Positions 16,865 through 26,663 are shown, numbered from the stretch's first letter. The stretch is 64,000 nt of DNA from Paenibacillus sp. XY044 (GCF_002257645.1 NZ_NQMO01000006.1:372001-436000); one strand, 5' to 3'. Numbers and translations: made by a program. The notes: generated from the letters alone by a model not told the origin.

Positions 16865-18046
16865 GTGTCGCATGAATCGTCGTCGAAGCCGATGTACGAG
16901 CAAATCTTTGAAGAATTGCGCGATCAGATCATAGCCGGGAAATATATGCCGGGGGAGCGGATCCCCTCGGAAAAGGAACTGGGCGAAGCCTACAGCGTCA
17001 GCCGGATCACCAGCAAAAAGGCGCTGGAGATGCTCACGCAGGAAGGCTATATCGTCCGCCAGCCAGGAAGAGGGTCCTTTGTGGCCGAGGATTACGAAAC
17101 CGGGGGAGGAGCACACTCAGCCCGTGCAGGGGCAGCATCCAAGCGGCGCCGGGAGAGCGGCAAACTGCTGATCGGACTGGTCATGACCGATTTTGGGGAC
17201 AGCTATGGAGCGGGCCTCGTGTTCGGCATGGAGGAAGCGTCGCGCGAGCATGACAGCTATTTGGTTCTCCGCAGATCGCTGGGAGAGACCGCCAAAGAAC
17301 AGGAAGCGATCCAAGGCCTCCTGGAGGTCGGGGTGGACGGGCTCATTATTTTCCCGGCGCAGGGTGAATACTTCAATGCCGAAATTTTGAAGCTGGTGAT
17401 CAGCGAGTATCCGTTCGTACTGCTTGACCGGCATTTGAAGGGCGTCTCCGCCAGCTCCATCAGCACGGATAACGTATCGGCGGCCAAGCAGCTGATCCAT
17501 TACCTGTTCGGGCTCGGGCATACGCATATCGGGCTCATGACCTCCCCGCCACGGGATACGACTGCCATTGAGGAGCGAATCGAAGGGTTTATCCAGGCCC
17601 ATGCGGAAAGCGGCATTGCCGCCGACCGGAGCCTGTGGATGGAGAACATTACGGCGACGCTGCCGGCTGCCTTTGTACCGGAGAACAAGAAGAAAGAGAA
17701 GGAAAATATCAAGCGCCATCTGGCGGCCCATCCGGAGATTACCGCCCTGTTTGCTATGGAATACAACATTGCCAGGCTTGCTTATGATGCGGCCTTGGAA
17801 TCGGGGATTCGCGTACCGGAAGACCTGTCGATCCTATGCTTTGACAGTCCGGATGACGCCTCAGGCTCCTTGTTCACCCACATGCGGCAGAAGCAGGAGG
17901 AGATGGGAAGGCTCGCCTTTGAGAATGTGCTTAAGCTGCGAAACGGTGAGAGCGTTCCGGGAAAAATGTTGTTGGATGCCGAGCTCGTTGAGGGCTTATC
18001 GACGGGACCTGTTCGAAGCGGCGGGCTTGCTATGAAAAACAAATAA
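16865..18046 (+). CDS. GntR/LacI chimeric transcription regulator (AraR-like)
   Basis: 393 residues from GTG 16865 (GGAGG 8 bases upstream). N-terminal GntR winged helix (1-75: PMYEQIFEELRDQIIAGKY...PSEKELGEAYSVSR) fused to a periplasmic-binding-protein-like sensor domain (~97-385: LIGLVMTDFGDSYGAGLVFGM..., DGLIIFPAQGE, VLLDRHLKGV, STDNVSAAKQLIHYL), the layout of AraR. Such regulators repress sugar genes until a sugar binds. It sits directly upstream of the GH125 gene and at the edge of the mannan locus, so mannose or a manno-oligosaccharide is the likely effector (inference). Confidence 0.9.
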   Translation: MSHESSSKPMYEQIFEELRDQIIAGKYMPGERIPSEKELGEAYSVSRITSKKALEMLTQEGYIVRQPGRGSFVAEDYETGGGAHSARAGAASKRRRESGKLLIGLVMTDFGDSYGAGLVFGMEEASREHDSYLVLRRSLGETAKEQEAIQGLLEVGVDGLIIFPAQGEYFNAEILKLVISEYPFVLLDRHLKGVSASSISTDNVSAAKQLIHYLFGLGHTHIGLMTSPPRDTTAIEERIEGFIQAHAESGIAADRSLWMENITATLPAAFVPENKKKEKENIKRHLAAHPEITALFAMEYNIARLAYDAALESGIRVPEDLSILCFDSPDDASGSLFTHMRQKQEEMGRLAFENVLKLRNGESVPGKMLLDAELVEGLSTGPVRSGGLAMKNK

Positions 18047-18060
18047 AGCTGGAATCGAAG

Positions 18061-18093
18061 CGGCATGCCTAGAGGAATGCCGTTTTCCTTTTT
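18061..18093 (+). terminator. Terminator after the GntR/LacI gene
   Basis: CGGCAT (18061-18066) pairs with ATGCCG (18077-18082), with extra CC/GG pairing inside, then TTTTCCTTTTT. Confidence 0.75.
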
Positions 18094-18134
18094 AAATAAT
18101 ATAATATTTGGTGTAGAATGTTATAAAAAGTATA

Positions 18135-18164
18135 TTGACATGTTAACTTACCAACAAATATAAT
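18135..18164 (+). promoter_or_regulatory. Consensus promoter of the GH125 gene
   Basis: TTGACA (18135-18140), 18-bp spacer, TATAAT (18159-18164). Both hexamers are perfect sigma-A consensus, so the gene must be held down by a repressor, plausibly the adjacent GntR/LacI protein. Confidence 0.8.
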
Positions 18165-18246
18165 TTTTGTGTATTCATACGGTAGCATGGCTGATATATT
18201 CATTCATTTTCGACGCTTATGGTGCCATAACCAAGGAGGAGAGCGC

Positions 18247-19539
18247 ATGGAATCACTGGGTACAGAGCCCGTTACTTTGGAACGGTTGGCCGGGAGGATG
18301 TCGGAGCGGCTGGACGGAGAGACGCGTTTGCTGGATATTTTTCAAAACGCAATACGGAACACTTGGGGGACGACGCTGAAACGGATGGAGGACGGAACGA
18401 CCTTCGTTATTACCGGCGATATTCCGGCGATGTGGCTGCGCGATTCGGCTGCGCAGGTGCGGCCGTTTCTGGTACTGGCAAAGGAGGATCCGGAGGCTGC
18501 GGATCTGATCGAAGGCTTGGTGCGTCGGCAGATGGATTCGATTTTGCTGGATCCTTATGCAAACGCCTTCAATGAGGATGCCAACGGGCACGGCCACCAG
18601 GCGGACGAGACGGAGATGACCCCTTGGATTTGGGAACGCAAATACGAAATCGATTCGCTCTGCTACCCGCTCCAGCTCAGCTATCTGCTCTGGAAAAACA
18701 CAGGCAGAACCTCGCAGTTCCAAGGCAGCTTCCGTCAGGCTGCGGAGGCCATACTGGATGTGTGGACGGTGGAGCAGCGCCATGAGGAGCGGTCGCCTTA
18801 CCGGTTCCAGCGGAGGGACTGCGTGCCGAGCGATACGCTGGTGCGGGACGGCAAAGGGGCGGAGACGGCCTATTCGGGCATGACCTGGTCCGGATTCCGG
18901 CCGAGCGACGACGCGTGCGAATACGGCTATTTGATTCCTTCCAATATGTTCGCCGTCGTCGTGCTCGGCTATCTGCAGGAGATCGCTGGAGAAATACTGC
19001 AGGATGAAGAACTGCGCGAGAGGGCATCTAAGCTCGCCCAGGAGATCGAGGGGGGCATTCAGGAGCACGGCATTGTGCAGCATCCGGAGTTCGGCCCGAT
19101 CTACGCTTATGAAACCGACGGCATGGGCCGCCACAACCTGATGGACGACGCCAACGTGCCGAGCCTGCTGTCGATTCCGTATCTCGGTTACCGTGACGAA
19201 GCGGATGAGGTGTACCAGAATACGCGGCGGTTTATTTTGAGCCGGAACAATCCTTATTATTTTGAGGGAACCGCGGCCGAGGGGATCGGCAGCCCGCATA
19301 CGCCGAAGGGCTATATTTGGCATATCGCCTTGGCGATGCAGGGACTGACCACGGAAAACCCAGAGGAGAAGCTGCGCCTGCTGCAGGTTATGAGCCGGAC
19401 GGATGCGGGAACCGGGCTGATGCACGAAAGTTTTAAGGCCGAGGATCCGGCGGAGTATACGAGACCTTGGTTCTCGTGGGCCAACATGATGTTCTGCGAG
19501 CTGTTGATGGATTACTGCGGCATCCGGGTGAGTCGCTAA
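18247..19539 (+). CDS. GH125 exo-alpha-1,6-mannosidase
   Basis: 430 residues from ATG 18247 (AAGGAGGA at 18233-18240); the frame is open further upstream but overlaps the promoter. The family fingerprint is plain: GDIPAMWLRDSAAQVRPF (58-74), the HGHQADETEM segment, SGMTWSGFRPSDDA (~218-231, with the catalytic Asp region) and the FSWANMMFCELLMDY end. GH125 enzymes are inverting metal-independent alpha-mannosidases that release mannose from non-reducing alpha-1,6 ends. No signal peptide: cytoplasmic. Its partner is the GH76 endo-mannanase at 37756; together they define the substrate of the locus as alpha-1,6-mannan or an alpha-1,6-mannosyl glycan. Confidence 0.93.
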   Translation: MESLGTEPVTLERLAGRMSERLDGETRLLDIFQNAIRNTWGTTLKRMEDGTTFVITGDIPAMWLRDSAAQVRPFLVLAKEDPEAADLIEGLVRRQMDSILLDPYANAFNEDANGHGHQADETEMTPWIWERKYEIDSLCYPLQLSYLLWKNTGRTSQFQGSFRQAAEAILDVWTVEQRHEERSPYRFQRRDCVPSDTLVRDGKGAETAYSGMTWSGFRPSDDACEYGYLIPSNMFAVVVLGYLQEIAGEILQDEELRERASKLAQEIEGGIQEHGIVQHPEFGPIYAYETDGMGRHNLMDDANVPSLLSIPYLGYRDEADEVYQNTRRFILSRNNPYYFEGTAAEGIGSPHTPKGYIWHIALAMQGLTTENPEEKLRLLQVMSRTDAGTGLMHESFKAEDPAEYTRPWFSWANMMFCELLMDYCGIRVSR

Positions 19540-19692
19540 GAGCAGACGACCCCAAATACCCTAATAAAGTGCGGAGTTGGTGAAGCACATAAGCCTGATG
19601 ATCCGAATGGAGAACAAAAACAGGTTTAAAAATCAACACTCCGATGACGAGGAGTTGGACAAAGGCCTTCCTGCACCTCGATATACTGCGTT

Positions 19693-19719
19693 CCTCCTAC
19701 TTCCGTAGGGGGAATTTTT
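19693..19719 (+). terminator. Terminator after GH125
   Basis: CCTCCTAC / GTAGGGGG (19693-19700 with 19705-19712), TTCC loop, AATTTTT. The region 19540-19952 otherwise contains no gene; its AT-rich end (19835-19905) must hold the promoter of the two-component operon. Confidence 0.75.
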
Positions 19720-19952
19720 GTTTCATCTGCCTTTTGAATTGGACAATTTGAAGATCAAACTGCCGCATGAAGGGAGATGCCTTTATCCTTGGCAACTTCC
19801 AAGAGATTATGATGGTGTGAGGAGACAGAGTGAAGTAAAAATATTACACTTAATCCAAAGAAAAAAACATTATATTACTTTTGCTACTTCTGTAATATTG
19901 GTGTAACACCAGCCTGGTTATTGATGGAAGATTGAAAAGGAGGGCATTCACA

Positions 19953-21662
19953 GTGATAAAACTCATGGTAGTCGATGACGAGCACTGGATTCGGGAAGGA
20001 TTGAGAAGGACCATTGATTGGAGCTCACACGGAATCCAATTTATCGGCGACGCCGAAGACGGCTGCAAGGCGTTGGAATTAATCGAAGCCCATGATCCGG
20101 AAATCATCATTTCGGATATCAAGATGCCCACTATGGACGGTATGGATTTATTGGAAGAAATCAAAAAACGGGGAATCGATACGAAGGTTATTTTTATCAG
20201 CGGCTTCAGCGATTTTGCGTATGCGCAGAAGGCGGTCAAGCTAGGGGCGTTTGACTATATTCTCAAGCCGGTCGAAGAACCTATTTTGCTTGAGATTATT
20301 GAACGCTGCATCAGCGAAATCAAACAGAAGCAGGAACTGAACTCTCGCCTGCAAGAATTGTCGGGCCGAATCAGGGAAAGCTTGCCGCTTGCCAGACAGA
20401 AGCACCTGGAGATGTGTTTAACCCGATCTTTGACAGAGCGTGAGATGCAATCCAAATGGGAAGCCCTACATATCAACCTGGATCCGAAACGGCTGATCGT
20501 TATGACGATGGTCGTCCATGAGTGGGGGGACCGGGAGATGGATGAAAGCGGATGTTCGCTCATGAGATATGCGCTCGGAAATCTTGTGGAGGAAATCCTG
20601 TCCCAAGAGGATATCCGGTGCTTGGTTTGTCCTTTACAAGGGAATGATTTTGCGGACGTTGCAATTATCGCCTCGCTGCGGGAGCACGAGGCCTCTTGCA
20701 GAACCGAAGAGTTGTACCGCCATATGAATGGCGTTATTCGTGATGCGCTGCAGGTGCTGGGCATTCGAATCAGCATCGGAATCAGCAGCTTAAGAGATCG
20801 GACGCAGCTTGCATCCTCTTTTAGGGAAGCGCTTACGATAAGCATGAATTACTTGAATCACGGACCCGGGCAGGTCTATGCAACCCCGATGAACGGCAGC
20901 TTGGCAGATCATGGATCAACGCCGCGAGCGGCTGAGCAGCTGGACTACCGTACAGCAGCATGCATAGGGCAGTTGGCGGCGGACGTTCTGCTTACGGACA
21001 ATAAAGCGGATTCCCTCGACTCGGCATTGTCGAATCGGATTCTGCATGCCATGAAGCTGATGGATGCGGGCAGGCTGTCCGAATTGCTCGATGTACAGAC
21101 CGGCCTGCTTCAAGAGCTCATCAAGCAGACGCCGGCGATTGCCGTCCGTTATGAAATGAATATGCACATCAGCATCCTTTTGTCCAAGTGGCAGGAACTG
21201 CGCCAGGCAAAAAATCATTCCAAGACTCCCACGGTTACGCATCAACGCAAGCTTCAGCTCTACAGGTGTTCGATTGGCGATTGGAAGAAGATGATCATGG
21301 ACACCTTCCTCATGAAGAATAACAATACACCCTCAATGGCGCATAAGCGAACGATTGAAACGGCGCTGCGCTATATACATGATAACTATCATCTTGGCAT
21401 CAGCCTTCATAACGTAGCCGAAAAGATCTACATGAATCCCTCGTATTTCAGCAGAGTGTTTCACGAAGAGGTTGGCGAGACACTCAGCCGTTATCTTATT
21501 CGAATACGGATCACAAAGGCGAAAGAATTGCTTGAACAGACCCCGCTAAAGGTCTATGAAGTCGCAGACCGCGTCGGATATCGGGATTTTCGGCATTTCG
21601 TCAAAACCTTCAAAGAATGGGAAGGAATGACGCCTGCTCAATACCGTAATTACGGAGCATGA
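19953..21662 (+). CDS. YesN-type response regulator (receiver + AraC HTH)
   Basis: 569 residues from GTG 19953 (AAGGAGG at 19937-19943). Receiver domain 1-120 with DDE 8-10 and phospho-acceptor Asp 55 (IIISDIKMPTMDG), a ~330-residue central helical region typical of YesN proteins, and a C-terminal AraC-type DNA-binding domain (~465-569: YIHDNYHLGISLHNVAEKIY... and VADRVGYRDFRHFVKTFKEW). It partners the YesM-like kinase 15 bp downstream and probably switches on the transporter genes of the mannan locus. Confidence 0.92.
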   Translation: MIKLMVVDDEHWIREGLRRTIDWSSHGIQFIGDAEDGCKALELIEAHDPEIIISDIKMPTMDGMDLLEEIKKRGIDTKVIFISGFSDFAYAQKAVKLGAFDYILKPVEEPILLEIIERCISEIKQKQELNSRLQELSGRIRESLPLARQKHLEMCLTRSLTEREMQSKWEALHINLDPKRLIVMTMVVHEWGDREMDESGCSLMRYALGNLVEEILSQEDIRCLVCPLQGNDFADVAIIASLREHEASCRTEELYRHMNGVIRDALQVLGIRISIGISSLRDRTQLASSFREALTISMNYLNHGPGQVYATPMNGSLADHGSTPRAAEQLDYRTAACIGQLAADVLLTDNKADSLDSALSNRILHAMKLMDAGRLSELLDVQTGLLQELIKQTPAIAVRYEMNMHISILLSKWQELRQAKNHSKTPTVTHQRKLQLYRCSIGDWKKMIMDTFLMKNNNTPSMAHKRTIETALRYIHDNYHLGISLHNVAEKIYMNPSYFSRVFHEEVGETLSRYLIRIRITKAKELLEQTPLKVYEVADRVGYRDFRHFVKTFKEWEGMTPAQYRNYGA

Positions 21663-21677
21663 GAAGAGAGGGACATC

Positions 21678-23483
21678 ATGAGACTGCAATTCATCGATAG
21701 AATCAAGTTCAATTCGGTCGGAATGAAGGTGTTCGGTTTCTATGTGGCCAGTATGATCATTATTATTACCGTTATGGGATATCTATCTTATGATAAATCC
21801 GCTCAAATGATGGAGAACAAGATCGGCGGAATGGCGCTTCAGAATGTTCAGCAGATGAGCAAGCGGCTCGATATCCTTCTGGAGGGATACGAGGACCGTT
21901 CCCTTCTGGTTGTCGGCAATAAGGATATTCAGAAGCAGCTCATGGGAGATTTCAGCGACGAGAAGGAAAGGATTCAGACGAATAATGCAAATACCGCCTT
22001 TCTGTCGAACTTGGTGAACTCCAGGAATGATATGAATAATATATATTTGCTTAGCGAGAGAGGCCACTCCTATCGCTATTCGCCCAAAGACTCCTTTCCG
22101 GTCTACAATTCGTATCCGTACGGATATTTCACAGAGGACTGGTATCAACAAATTCGTCAGGCTGACGGCAAGCTCGTCTATTTCGGCATTATGCCTTCCT
22201 TAATAAAAGGCCCGGGATCCGAGCCTGTATTCACCTTTGGCCGTGCCCAGAAAAATATGAAAGGCCGCGGAGAGATCATCGGCGTCGTGCTATACGAAGT
22301 CGATCCGGCGGAGATCCGGGAAATTTTGGCGGAAATCGATTACGACGGATCGGGGATTAACGTCATTATCGACGATACTGGCAACCTCAAGGGGGATAAG
22401 GGTGGAATTCTATTGTCCAACAATCTGGACATTCCTTTCAAAGAGGAGCATCAGGGAACGCTAAGCTACTCCATAGACGGGCAAGAGATGCTGGTCGTCT
22501 ATAGTCAATTGGAGACGAACCATTGGAGGCTCGTCGGCATGCTGCGCAGCGATGATTTGATGAAGGAAGCGCTGGATATTCGCTGGTACGTGCTGTCGCT
22601 AGGGATTGTTTTCTCCTGCATCGGCATCTTGCTCGCGATCATCATCGCATCTGCCGTTCACCGGCCGCTTCAGAAGATGACGCATGCGATGCGAAGAGCC
22701 AGGGACGGAGATTTCGACATCCGGATTACGGATAAACGGGAGGACGAATTCGGTTATTTATTCACCCATTTTAACCAGATGGTAGCCCATATCAAGGAAT
22801 TAATTAACGAACTTTATGTGCAGAAGCTGCTGGAACAGGAGCTTCAGCTGAAAATGCTGGGATCTCAAATCAATGCCCACTTTCTGTACAATACGCTCGA
22901 TTCCGTCCACTGGATTGCCCGCATACATAAAGTTGACGACATTAGCACGATGATATTCGGATTATCGAAGTATTTGCGGATCAGTCTGAGCGAGGGAAGG
23001 GACGAAGTCCTCGTCAGCCAGGTCGTGCATTTGATCGAGAGCTATATCATGATCCAGAAGGTCCGGTATAAGGACAAGTTTACGCTCTATGTGCAAGCGG
23101 ACGAATCGCTGATGAATTATAAAGTGCTCAAGTTTATTTTCCAGCCGATCGTAGAGAATGCGATTTATCACGGACTAGAGCGGAAATCAGGCAAGGGCCG
23201 GCTGGATATTGCCTTTATCCGGGAAGACAATATCCTGAAATTCGTCGTTGTGGACGACGGGGCGGGAATTGCGCCCGATAAGCTGGCTGAATTGAAGTAC
23301 ATTCTGGGCGGAGAACAGCCTACCGAGGAAAGCAGCTTTGCGCTGAGAAATATTAATTCACAAATAAAAATCGCATATGGCGCCCAGTACGGGATCGAGA
23401 TTGAGAGCAGCTTGGGGGAAGGAACCAAAGTAACCATGACGATCCCGATCACGAAGCGAAGCCCTGCCCAGCAAGTCAGTTGA
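21678..23483 (+). CDS. YesM-type sensor histidine kinase
   Basis: 601 residues. Helix 1 (18-37), a ~265-residue extracellular double-Cache-like sensor, helix 2 (~303-326), HAMP (~327-380), His_kinase domain with His 401 in SQINAHFLYNTLDSVHWIA and HATPase_c (EPIVENAIYHGL-type N-box, VVVDDGAGI, STLRNINSQIK-like G2 region). The outer domain would perceive manno-oligosaccharide directly or through a binding protein. The next gene, 63 bp on, encodes a solute-binding protein that shares this transcript and could act as co-sensor. Confidence 0.92.
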   Translation: MRLQFIDRIKFNSVGMKVFGFYVASMIIIITVMGYLSYDKSAQMMENKIGGMALQNVQQMSKRLDILLEGYEDRSLLVVGNKDIQKQLMGDFSDEKERIQTNNANTAFLSNLVNSRNDMNNIYLLSERGHSYRYSPKDSFPVYNSYPYGYFTEDWYQQIRQADGKLVYFGIMPSLIKGPGSEPVFTFGRAQKNMKGRGEIIGVVLYEVDPAEIREILAEIDYDGSGINVIIDDTGNLKGDKGGILLSNNLDIPFKEEHQGTLSYSIDGQEMLVVYSQLETNHWRLVGMLRSDDLMKEALDIRWYVLSLGIVFSCIGILLAIIIASAVHRPLQKMTHAMRRARDGDFDIRITDKREDEFGYLFTHFNQMVAHIKELINELYVQKLLEQELQLKMLGSQINAHFLYNTLDSVHWIARIHKVDDISTMIFGLSKYLRISLSEGRDEVLVSQVVHLIESYIMIQKVRYKDKFTLYVQADESLMNYKVLKFIFQPIVENAIYHGLERKSGKGRLDIAFIREDNILKFVVVDDGAGIAPDKLAELKYILGGEQPTEESSFALRNINSQIKIAYGAQYGIEIESSLGEGTKVTMTIPITKRSPAQQVS

Positions 23484-23546
23484 AACGAGTTCATATGACA
23501 GCGTGCGTAGATGATTACAAGAGATAGTCAAGAGGGGGAGGTAACG

Positions 23547-24959
23547 ATGAAAGTGTTCTTGAATCGTCGAAAAATGCCTGTTCTTTTCATACTTGTACTC
23601 CTGGTCACCGTAATCATGGTATGGAACGCTTGTTTCAGCAAGGGAGCAGCATTCGACTTTAATTCGGGGTTACCGGGTAAAAATGCTGCAGGCAGCTTGA
23701 ATAAACATAATGGCCCTGTAACGATAAGCTTCTGGTATTCGTGGGTCGGAGGATTTCAGGACGAGTTCTACGATACGGTTGTGAAGCCGTTCGAAGAGGC
23801 TAACCCGGATATCAAAGTCCAGATGACTTTCATCGAGAATTCGGACAATTCGCAAGGCTCGGACAAACTATTGACGGCGATAGCTGGTGGGAAAGCGCCG
23901 GATGTAGCGATGATCGACCGGTTTATTGTAGGCGAATGGGCGGCGATGGGCTCCATTGAAGACATTTCGGCTTATGCGATTCGTGAGGATATGGCAAGTA
24001 TTTATTACAAAAGCGTGTGGGCGGAATCCCAGTATGACGGCAAAACGTACGCCCTCCCGTGGAATATGGACAGCCGCGCCATGTATTATAACAAAACCTT
24101 GATGAAGCAGGCGGGTTTTAATCCTGACAAACCCCCGACAACCATTGCCGGCCTGGATGCCATGGCAGCGAAAATGTTCAAAACGAGCGGCGACGGCGCG
24201 TATGAGCAAGTCGGGTTCATCCCTTGGACGGGTCAGGGCTTCTTGTACACGCATGGATGGAACTTTGGAGGCGAATGGGAGCGGAGCGGAGACCTGACAC
24301 CGAACGATCCGCAGAACGTTAAGGCGCTGGAATGGGTGCAGGGCTACGCCGAGAGGTATGATGTAAAGAAGTTGTCGAAATTTTCGGAGATGATGAGACA
24401 GACCGGAAGAAACGCCTTTTTGTCCGGTAAAGTCGGATTTGTCTACGAAGGCAACTGGCTTCTAAATGAAATGGAAAATTTGGATTTTGAGTGGGGTGTG
24501 GCGCCGATGCCTACCATAGATGGCAGTCGGTCGGTTACATGGTCGGGGGGGTGGTCGTTCGTCATGCCCAAAGGGGCGAAGAATAAGGAAGAAGCTTGGA
24601 GGTTTATGAAATATATATCGGGCAAGGAAGGCTCGCTTCTATGGGCCAGCCGCGAGGGCGGCAAGAACGACTTGATGTGCATTCCGGAAGTGAATGCCAA
24701 GCTCGGATTGGATAAGAAAGAACCGATGAAGGTGTTTACAGAGCTGCTGGGGAATGCACACATACGGCCCGTAACGCCTGTGGGCGGATATATGTGGGAC
24801 GAGATGCTCCGTGTGCAAACGCTGGCCATGAATTTGCAAGGAGAACCAAGTGAGCTCTTGAATGAAATGAAGAAGAACGTCGATACCGAACTGGCTAGGG
24901 TGATGGGGTACGCAAACAGCGGAATTGAGGATCCCCAAGGCCCCTATGAGCAGCCGTAA
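23547..24959 (+). CDS. Extracellular solute-binding protein, family 1 (first of tandem pair)
   Basis: 470 residues from ATG 23547 (GGGGGAGG upstream); the frame opens earlier at 23511 without a binding site. An N-terminal hydrophobic segment (10-27) ends in VWNAC; Cys 29 lacks a good lipobox (Trp at -3), so anchoring as a lipoprotein is doubtful. The mature part is an SBP_bac_1 fold (VTISFWYSWVGG, APDVAMIDRF, YYNKTLMKQAG, ITWSGGWSFVMPKGAK-like segments). It is a close paralogue of the product of 25149 but is co-transcribed with the two-component genes and cut off by a terminator. A sensing role beside YesM is a fair inference. Confidence 0.9.
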   Translation: MKVFLNRRKMPVLFILVLLVTVIMVWNACFSKGAAFDFNSGLPGKNAAGSLNKHNGPVTISFWYSWVGGFQDEFYDTVVKPFEEANPDIKVQMTFIENSDNSQGSDKLLTAIAGGKAPDVAMIDRFIVGEWAAMGSIEDISAYAIREDMASIYYKSVWAESQYDGKTYALPWNMDSRAMYYNKTLMKQAGFNPDKPPTTIAGLDAMAAKMFKTSGDGAYEQVGFIPWTGQGFLYTHGWNFGGEWERSGDLTPNDPQNVKALEWVQGYAERYDVKKLSKFSEMMRQTGRNAFLSGKVGFVYEGNWLLNEMENLDFEWGVAPMPTIDGSRSVTWSGGWSFVMPKGAKNKEEAWRFMKYISGKEGSLLWASREGGKNDLMCIPEVNAKLGLDKKEPMKVFTELLGNAHIRPVTPVGGYMWDEMLRVQTLAMNLQGEPSELLNEMKKNVDTELARVMGYANSGIEDPQGPYEQP

Positions 24960-24994
24960 GAGTGTCTGTCATGTGATGACAGGCACTCTTTTTT
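24960..24994 (+). terminator. Terminator of the two-component/SBP operon
   Basis: 13-bp stem (24960-24972 with 24976-24988) with one wobble, GTG loop and six T. Confidence 0.92.
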
Positions 24995-25079
24995 CATTAA
25001 AACGAAAAGCCGATGGGACCCCTCCCAAGATAGTAAAGATAGTACACGAAATACAAAACCAGTCGCATTATCCCCTCCC

Positions 25080-25094
25080 ATAAAAGCGTTTACA
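25080..25094 (+). promoter_or_regulatory. cre-like site (CcpA) before the transport operon
   Basis: ATAAAAGCGTTTACA fits the cre consensus WTGNAANCGNWNNCW except for A in place of the first G. It lies 55 bp before the start of the second solute-binding protein gene, where a catabolite repression site would be expected. Confidence 0.5.
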
Positions 25095-25148
25095 CTAAGG
25101 AGGAACTACTCATACCATTTAAAACCTGGCGAAAAAGGAGGCATGTAA

Positions 25149-26567
25149 GTGAGGAAAAAGAAGAGCACTCTTCATTTGAGAAAAGCGATGCTCAAGTATC
25201 TGGTTACCGCATTATCGATTTGTTTCGTATTAACAGGCTGCGGGGGATCGAGCGGATCCAGCGGAGAGAATGGAGCCAATGATACGAAGGGAACGAACAG
25301 TACGAATCAACAGACCGATACCGCCGAGAAAAATACCGATACGGGCAAAGCCAGCGGCGAAAAGGTAACGCTTGAGCTCTGGGGTTGGGGAGGCAAGTTC
25401 CAGACGGACTACACAAAACTTGTCATCAGCGAATTTGAGAAAGAGCACCCGAATATCAAAGTGAAATACATCATCGATCAAGGGGGCACGGATAAGCTGA
25501 CGACGCTGATTGCCGGCGGCACACCTCCGGACGTAGCGGTTCTCGACCGCTTCATGGTAGGACAATGGGCGGCTAAGGGATCGCTGGAGAGCCTGCAGCC
25601 GTTCGTTGATTCCGGAGACGAAGTACGTGCCGACGATTATTATCCGGGCGTCTGGGCGGAAGCGAATTACAAGGACCAGCTCTATGCGATGCCGTTCACT
25701 ACGGATAACCGGGCGCTTTATTATAACAAAACGTTAATGAAGGAAGCGGGTCTTGATCCGGAAAAGCCGCCGGTTACGATTGCGGAATTGGATGCGATGG
25801 CGGAGAAAATGTTCAAGAAAACAAGCAATGGCAGCGGCTATGAGCAGGTCGGTTTTATCCCTTGGGCGAATCAAACCTACTTATACACGCAAAGCTGGAA
25901 TTTCGGCGGAGAGTGGACCAATGGCGAGGAGCTGACGCCAAACAATCCGCAAATCGTGAAAGCGCTTGAGTGGATGGTGAGCTACGCTAAAAAATACGAT
26001 ATGTCTAAAATCAACAAGTTTAACGATGTCATGGGCAAAACCGGCATCAATTCGTTCTGGACCGGCAAAGTTGGATTCGTCGTGGACGGCAACTGGGTGC
26101 TGAACGATTTGACCAGCAATGCGAAGGTGAAACCTACATTCGAATGGAGCGTCGCACCGATGCCTTCCGCGGAAGGCTATCCTCAAACGACATGGGCAGG
26201 CGGCCATTCCTGGGTTATGCCGAAGGGAGCCAAGCATCCGAAGGAAGCATGGGAGCTCCTCAAGTTTATCGGCGGCTATAAGGGCACGTTGCTCTGGGCC
26301 AAGCGGGCGGATGCAGGCAACGATATTACGACGATGCCGAAGGTTAACGAAGAGATTAAGATCACCGAGAATCCGAAGTTGAAGGTGTTCGTCGATTTGA
26401 TGCCTGTGGCGCATTATCGCCCCGTTACGCCTGTTGGCCAGAAGCTGTGGGATGAAACCTTCCGCGTTCAGGATCTGGCCTTGAACGGAAAGGGCGAGCC
26501 GAAGAAGCTGCTGGACGAAGTCAAGAAAAATGTCGATAACGAGCTCAAAAAACTGGAATCGAAATAA
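25149..26567 (+). CDS. Sugar-binding lipoprotein, family 1 (second of tandem pair)
   Basis: 472 residues from GTG 25149 (AAGGAGG 7 bases upstream). Signal peptide with a perfect lipobox LTGC (Cys 31), then a Gly/Ser/Asn/Thr-rich tether (~32-75) and an SBP_bac_1 fold. Closely related to the 23547 product (shared GGAP/GGTPPDVAxxDRFxVGxWAA, YYNKTLMKxAG, YEQVGFIPW and WNFGGEW). First gene of a ~13.7-kb operon to 38823 and the likely main substrate receptor of the importer. It is followed by a weak hairpin that may raise its level relative to the later genes. Confidence 0.93.
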   Translation: MRKKKSTLHLRKAMLKYLVTALSICFVLTGCGGSSGSSGENGANDTKGTNSTNQQTDTAEKNTDTGKASGEKVTLELWGWGGKFQTDYTKLVISEFEKEHPNIKVKYIIDQGGTDKLTTLIAGGTPPDVAVLDRFMVGQWAAKGSLESLQPFVDSGDEVRADDYYPGVWAEANYKDQLYAMPFTTDNRALYYNKTLMKEAGLDPEKPPVTIAELDAMAEKMFKKTSNGSGYEQVGFIPWANQTYLYTQSWNFGGEWTNGEELTPNNPQIVKALEWMVSYAKKYDMSKINKFNDVMGKTGINSFWTGKVGFVVDGNWVLNDLTSNAKVKPTFEWSVAPMPSAEGYPQTTWAGGHSWVMPKGAKHPKEAWELLKFIGGYKGTLLWAKRADAGNDITTMPKVNEEIKITENPKLKVFVDLMPVAHYRPVTPVGQKLWDETFRVQDLALNGKGEPKKLLDEVKKNVDNELKKLESK

Positions 26568-26592
26568 TCGAGATGGACCGGCTTCACAAGGA

Positions 26593-26629
26593 AAGGGGGG
26601 GCGGCTGGATCGCCTGTCCCCTTCTTTTA
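26593..26629 (+). terminator. Weak hairpin between receptor and later operon genes
   Basis: AAGGGG (26593-26598) pairs with CCCCTT (26618-26623) around an internal loop and a GGC/GCC inner stem, followed by T-rich CTTTTAT. Partial termination here is plausible, a common arrangement for abundant binding proteins. Confidence 0.45.
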
Positions 26630-26663
26630 TCTGATGAATTGAACGACAAAGAGGTGACGGTGC

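Noticed and set aside
18253..19425. 390-codon minus-strand frame opposite GH125
   Set aside because: The plus strand encodes a complete GH125 enzyme with family motifs; the antisense translation has no recognisable domain.
19718..19906. 62-codon plus-strand frame between GH125 and the YesN gene
   Set aside because: Begins inside a terminator T-run and lies in AT-rich promoter-like DNA.
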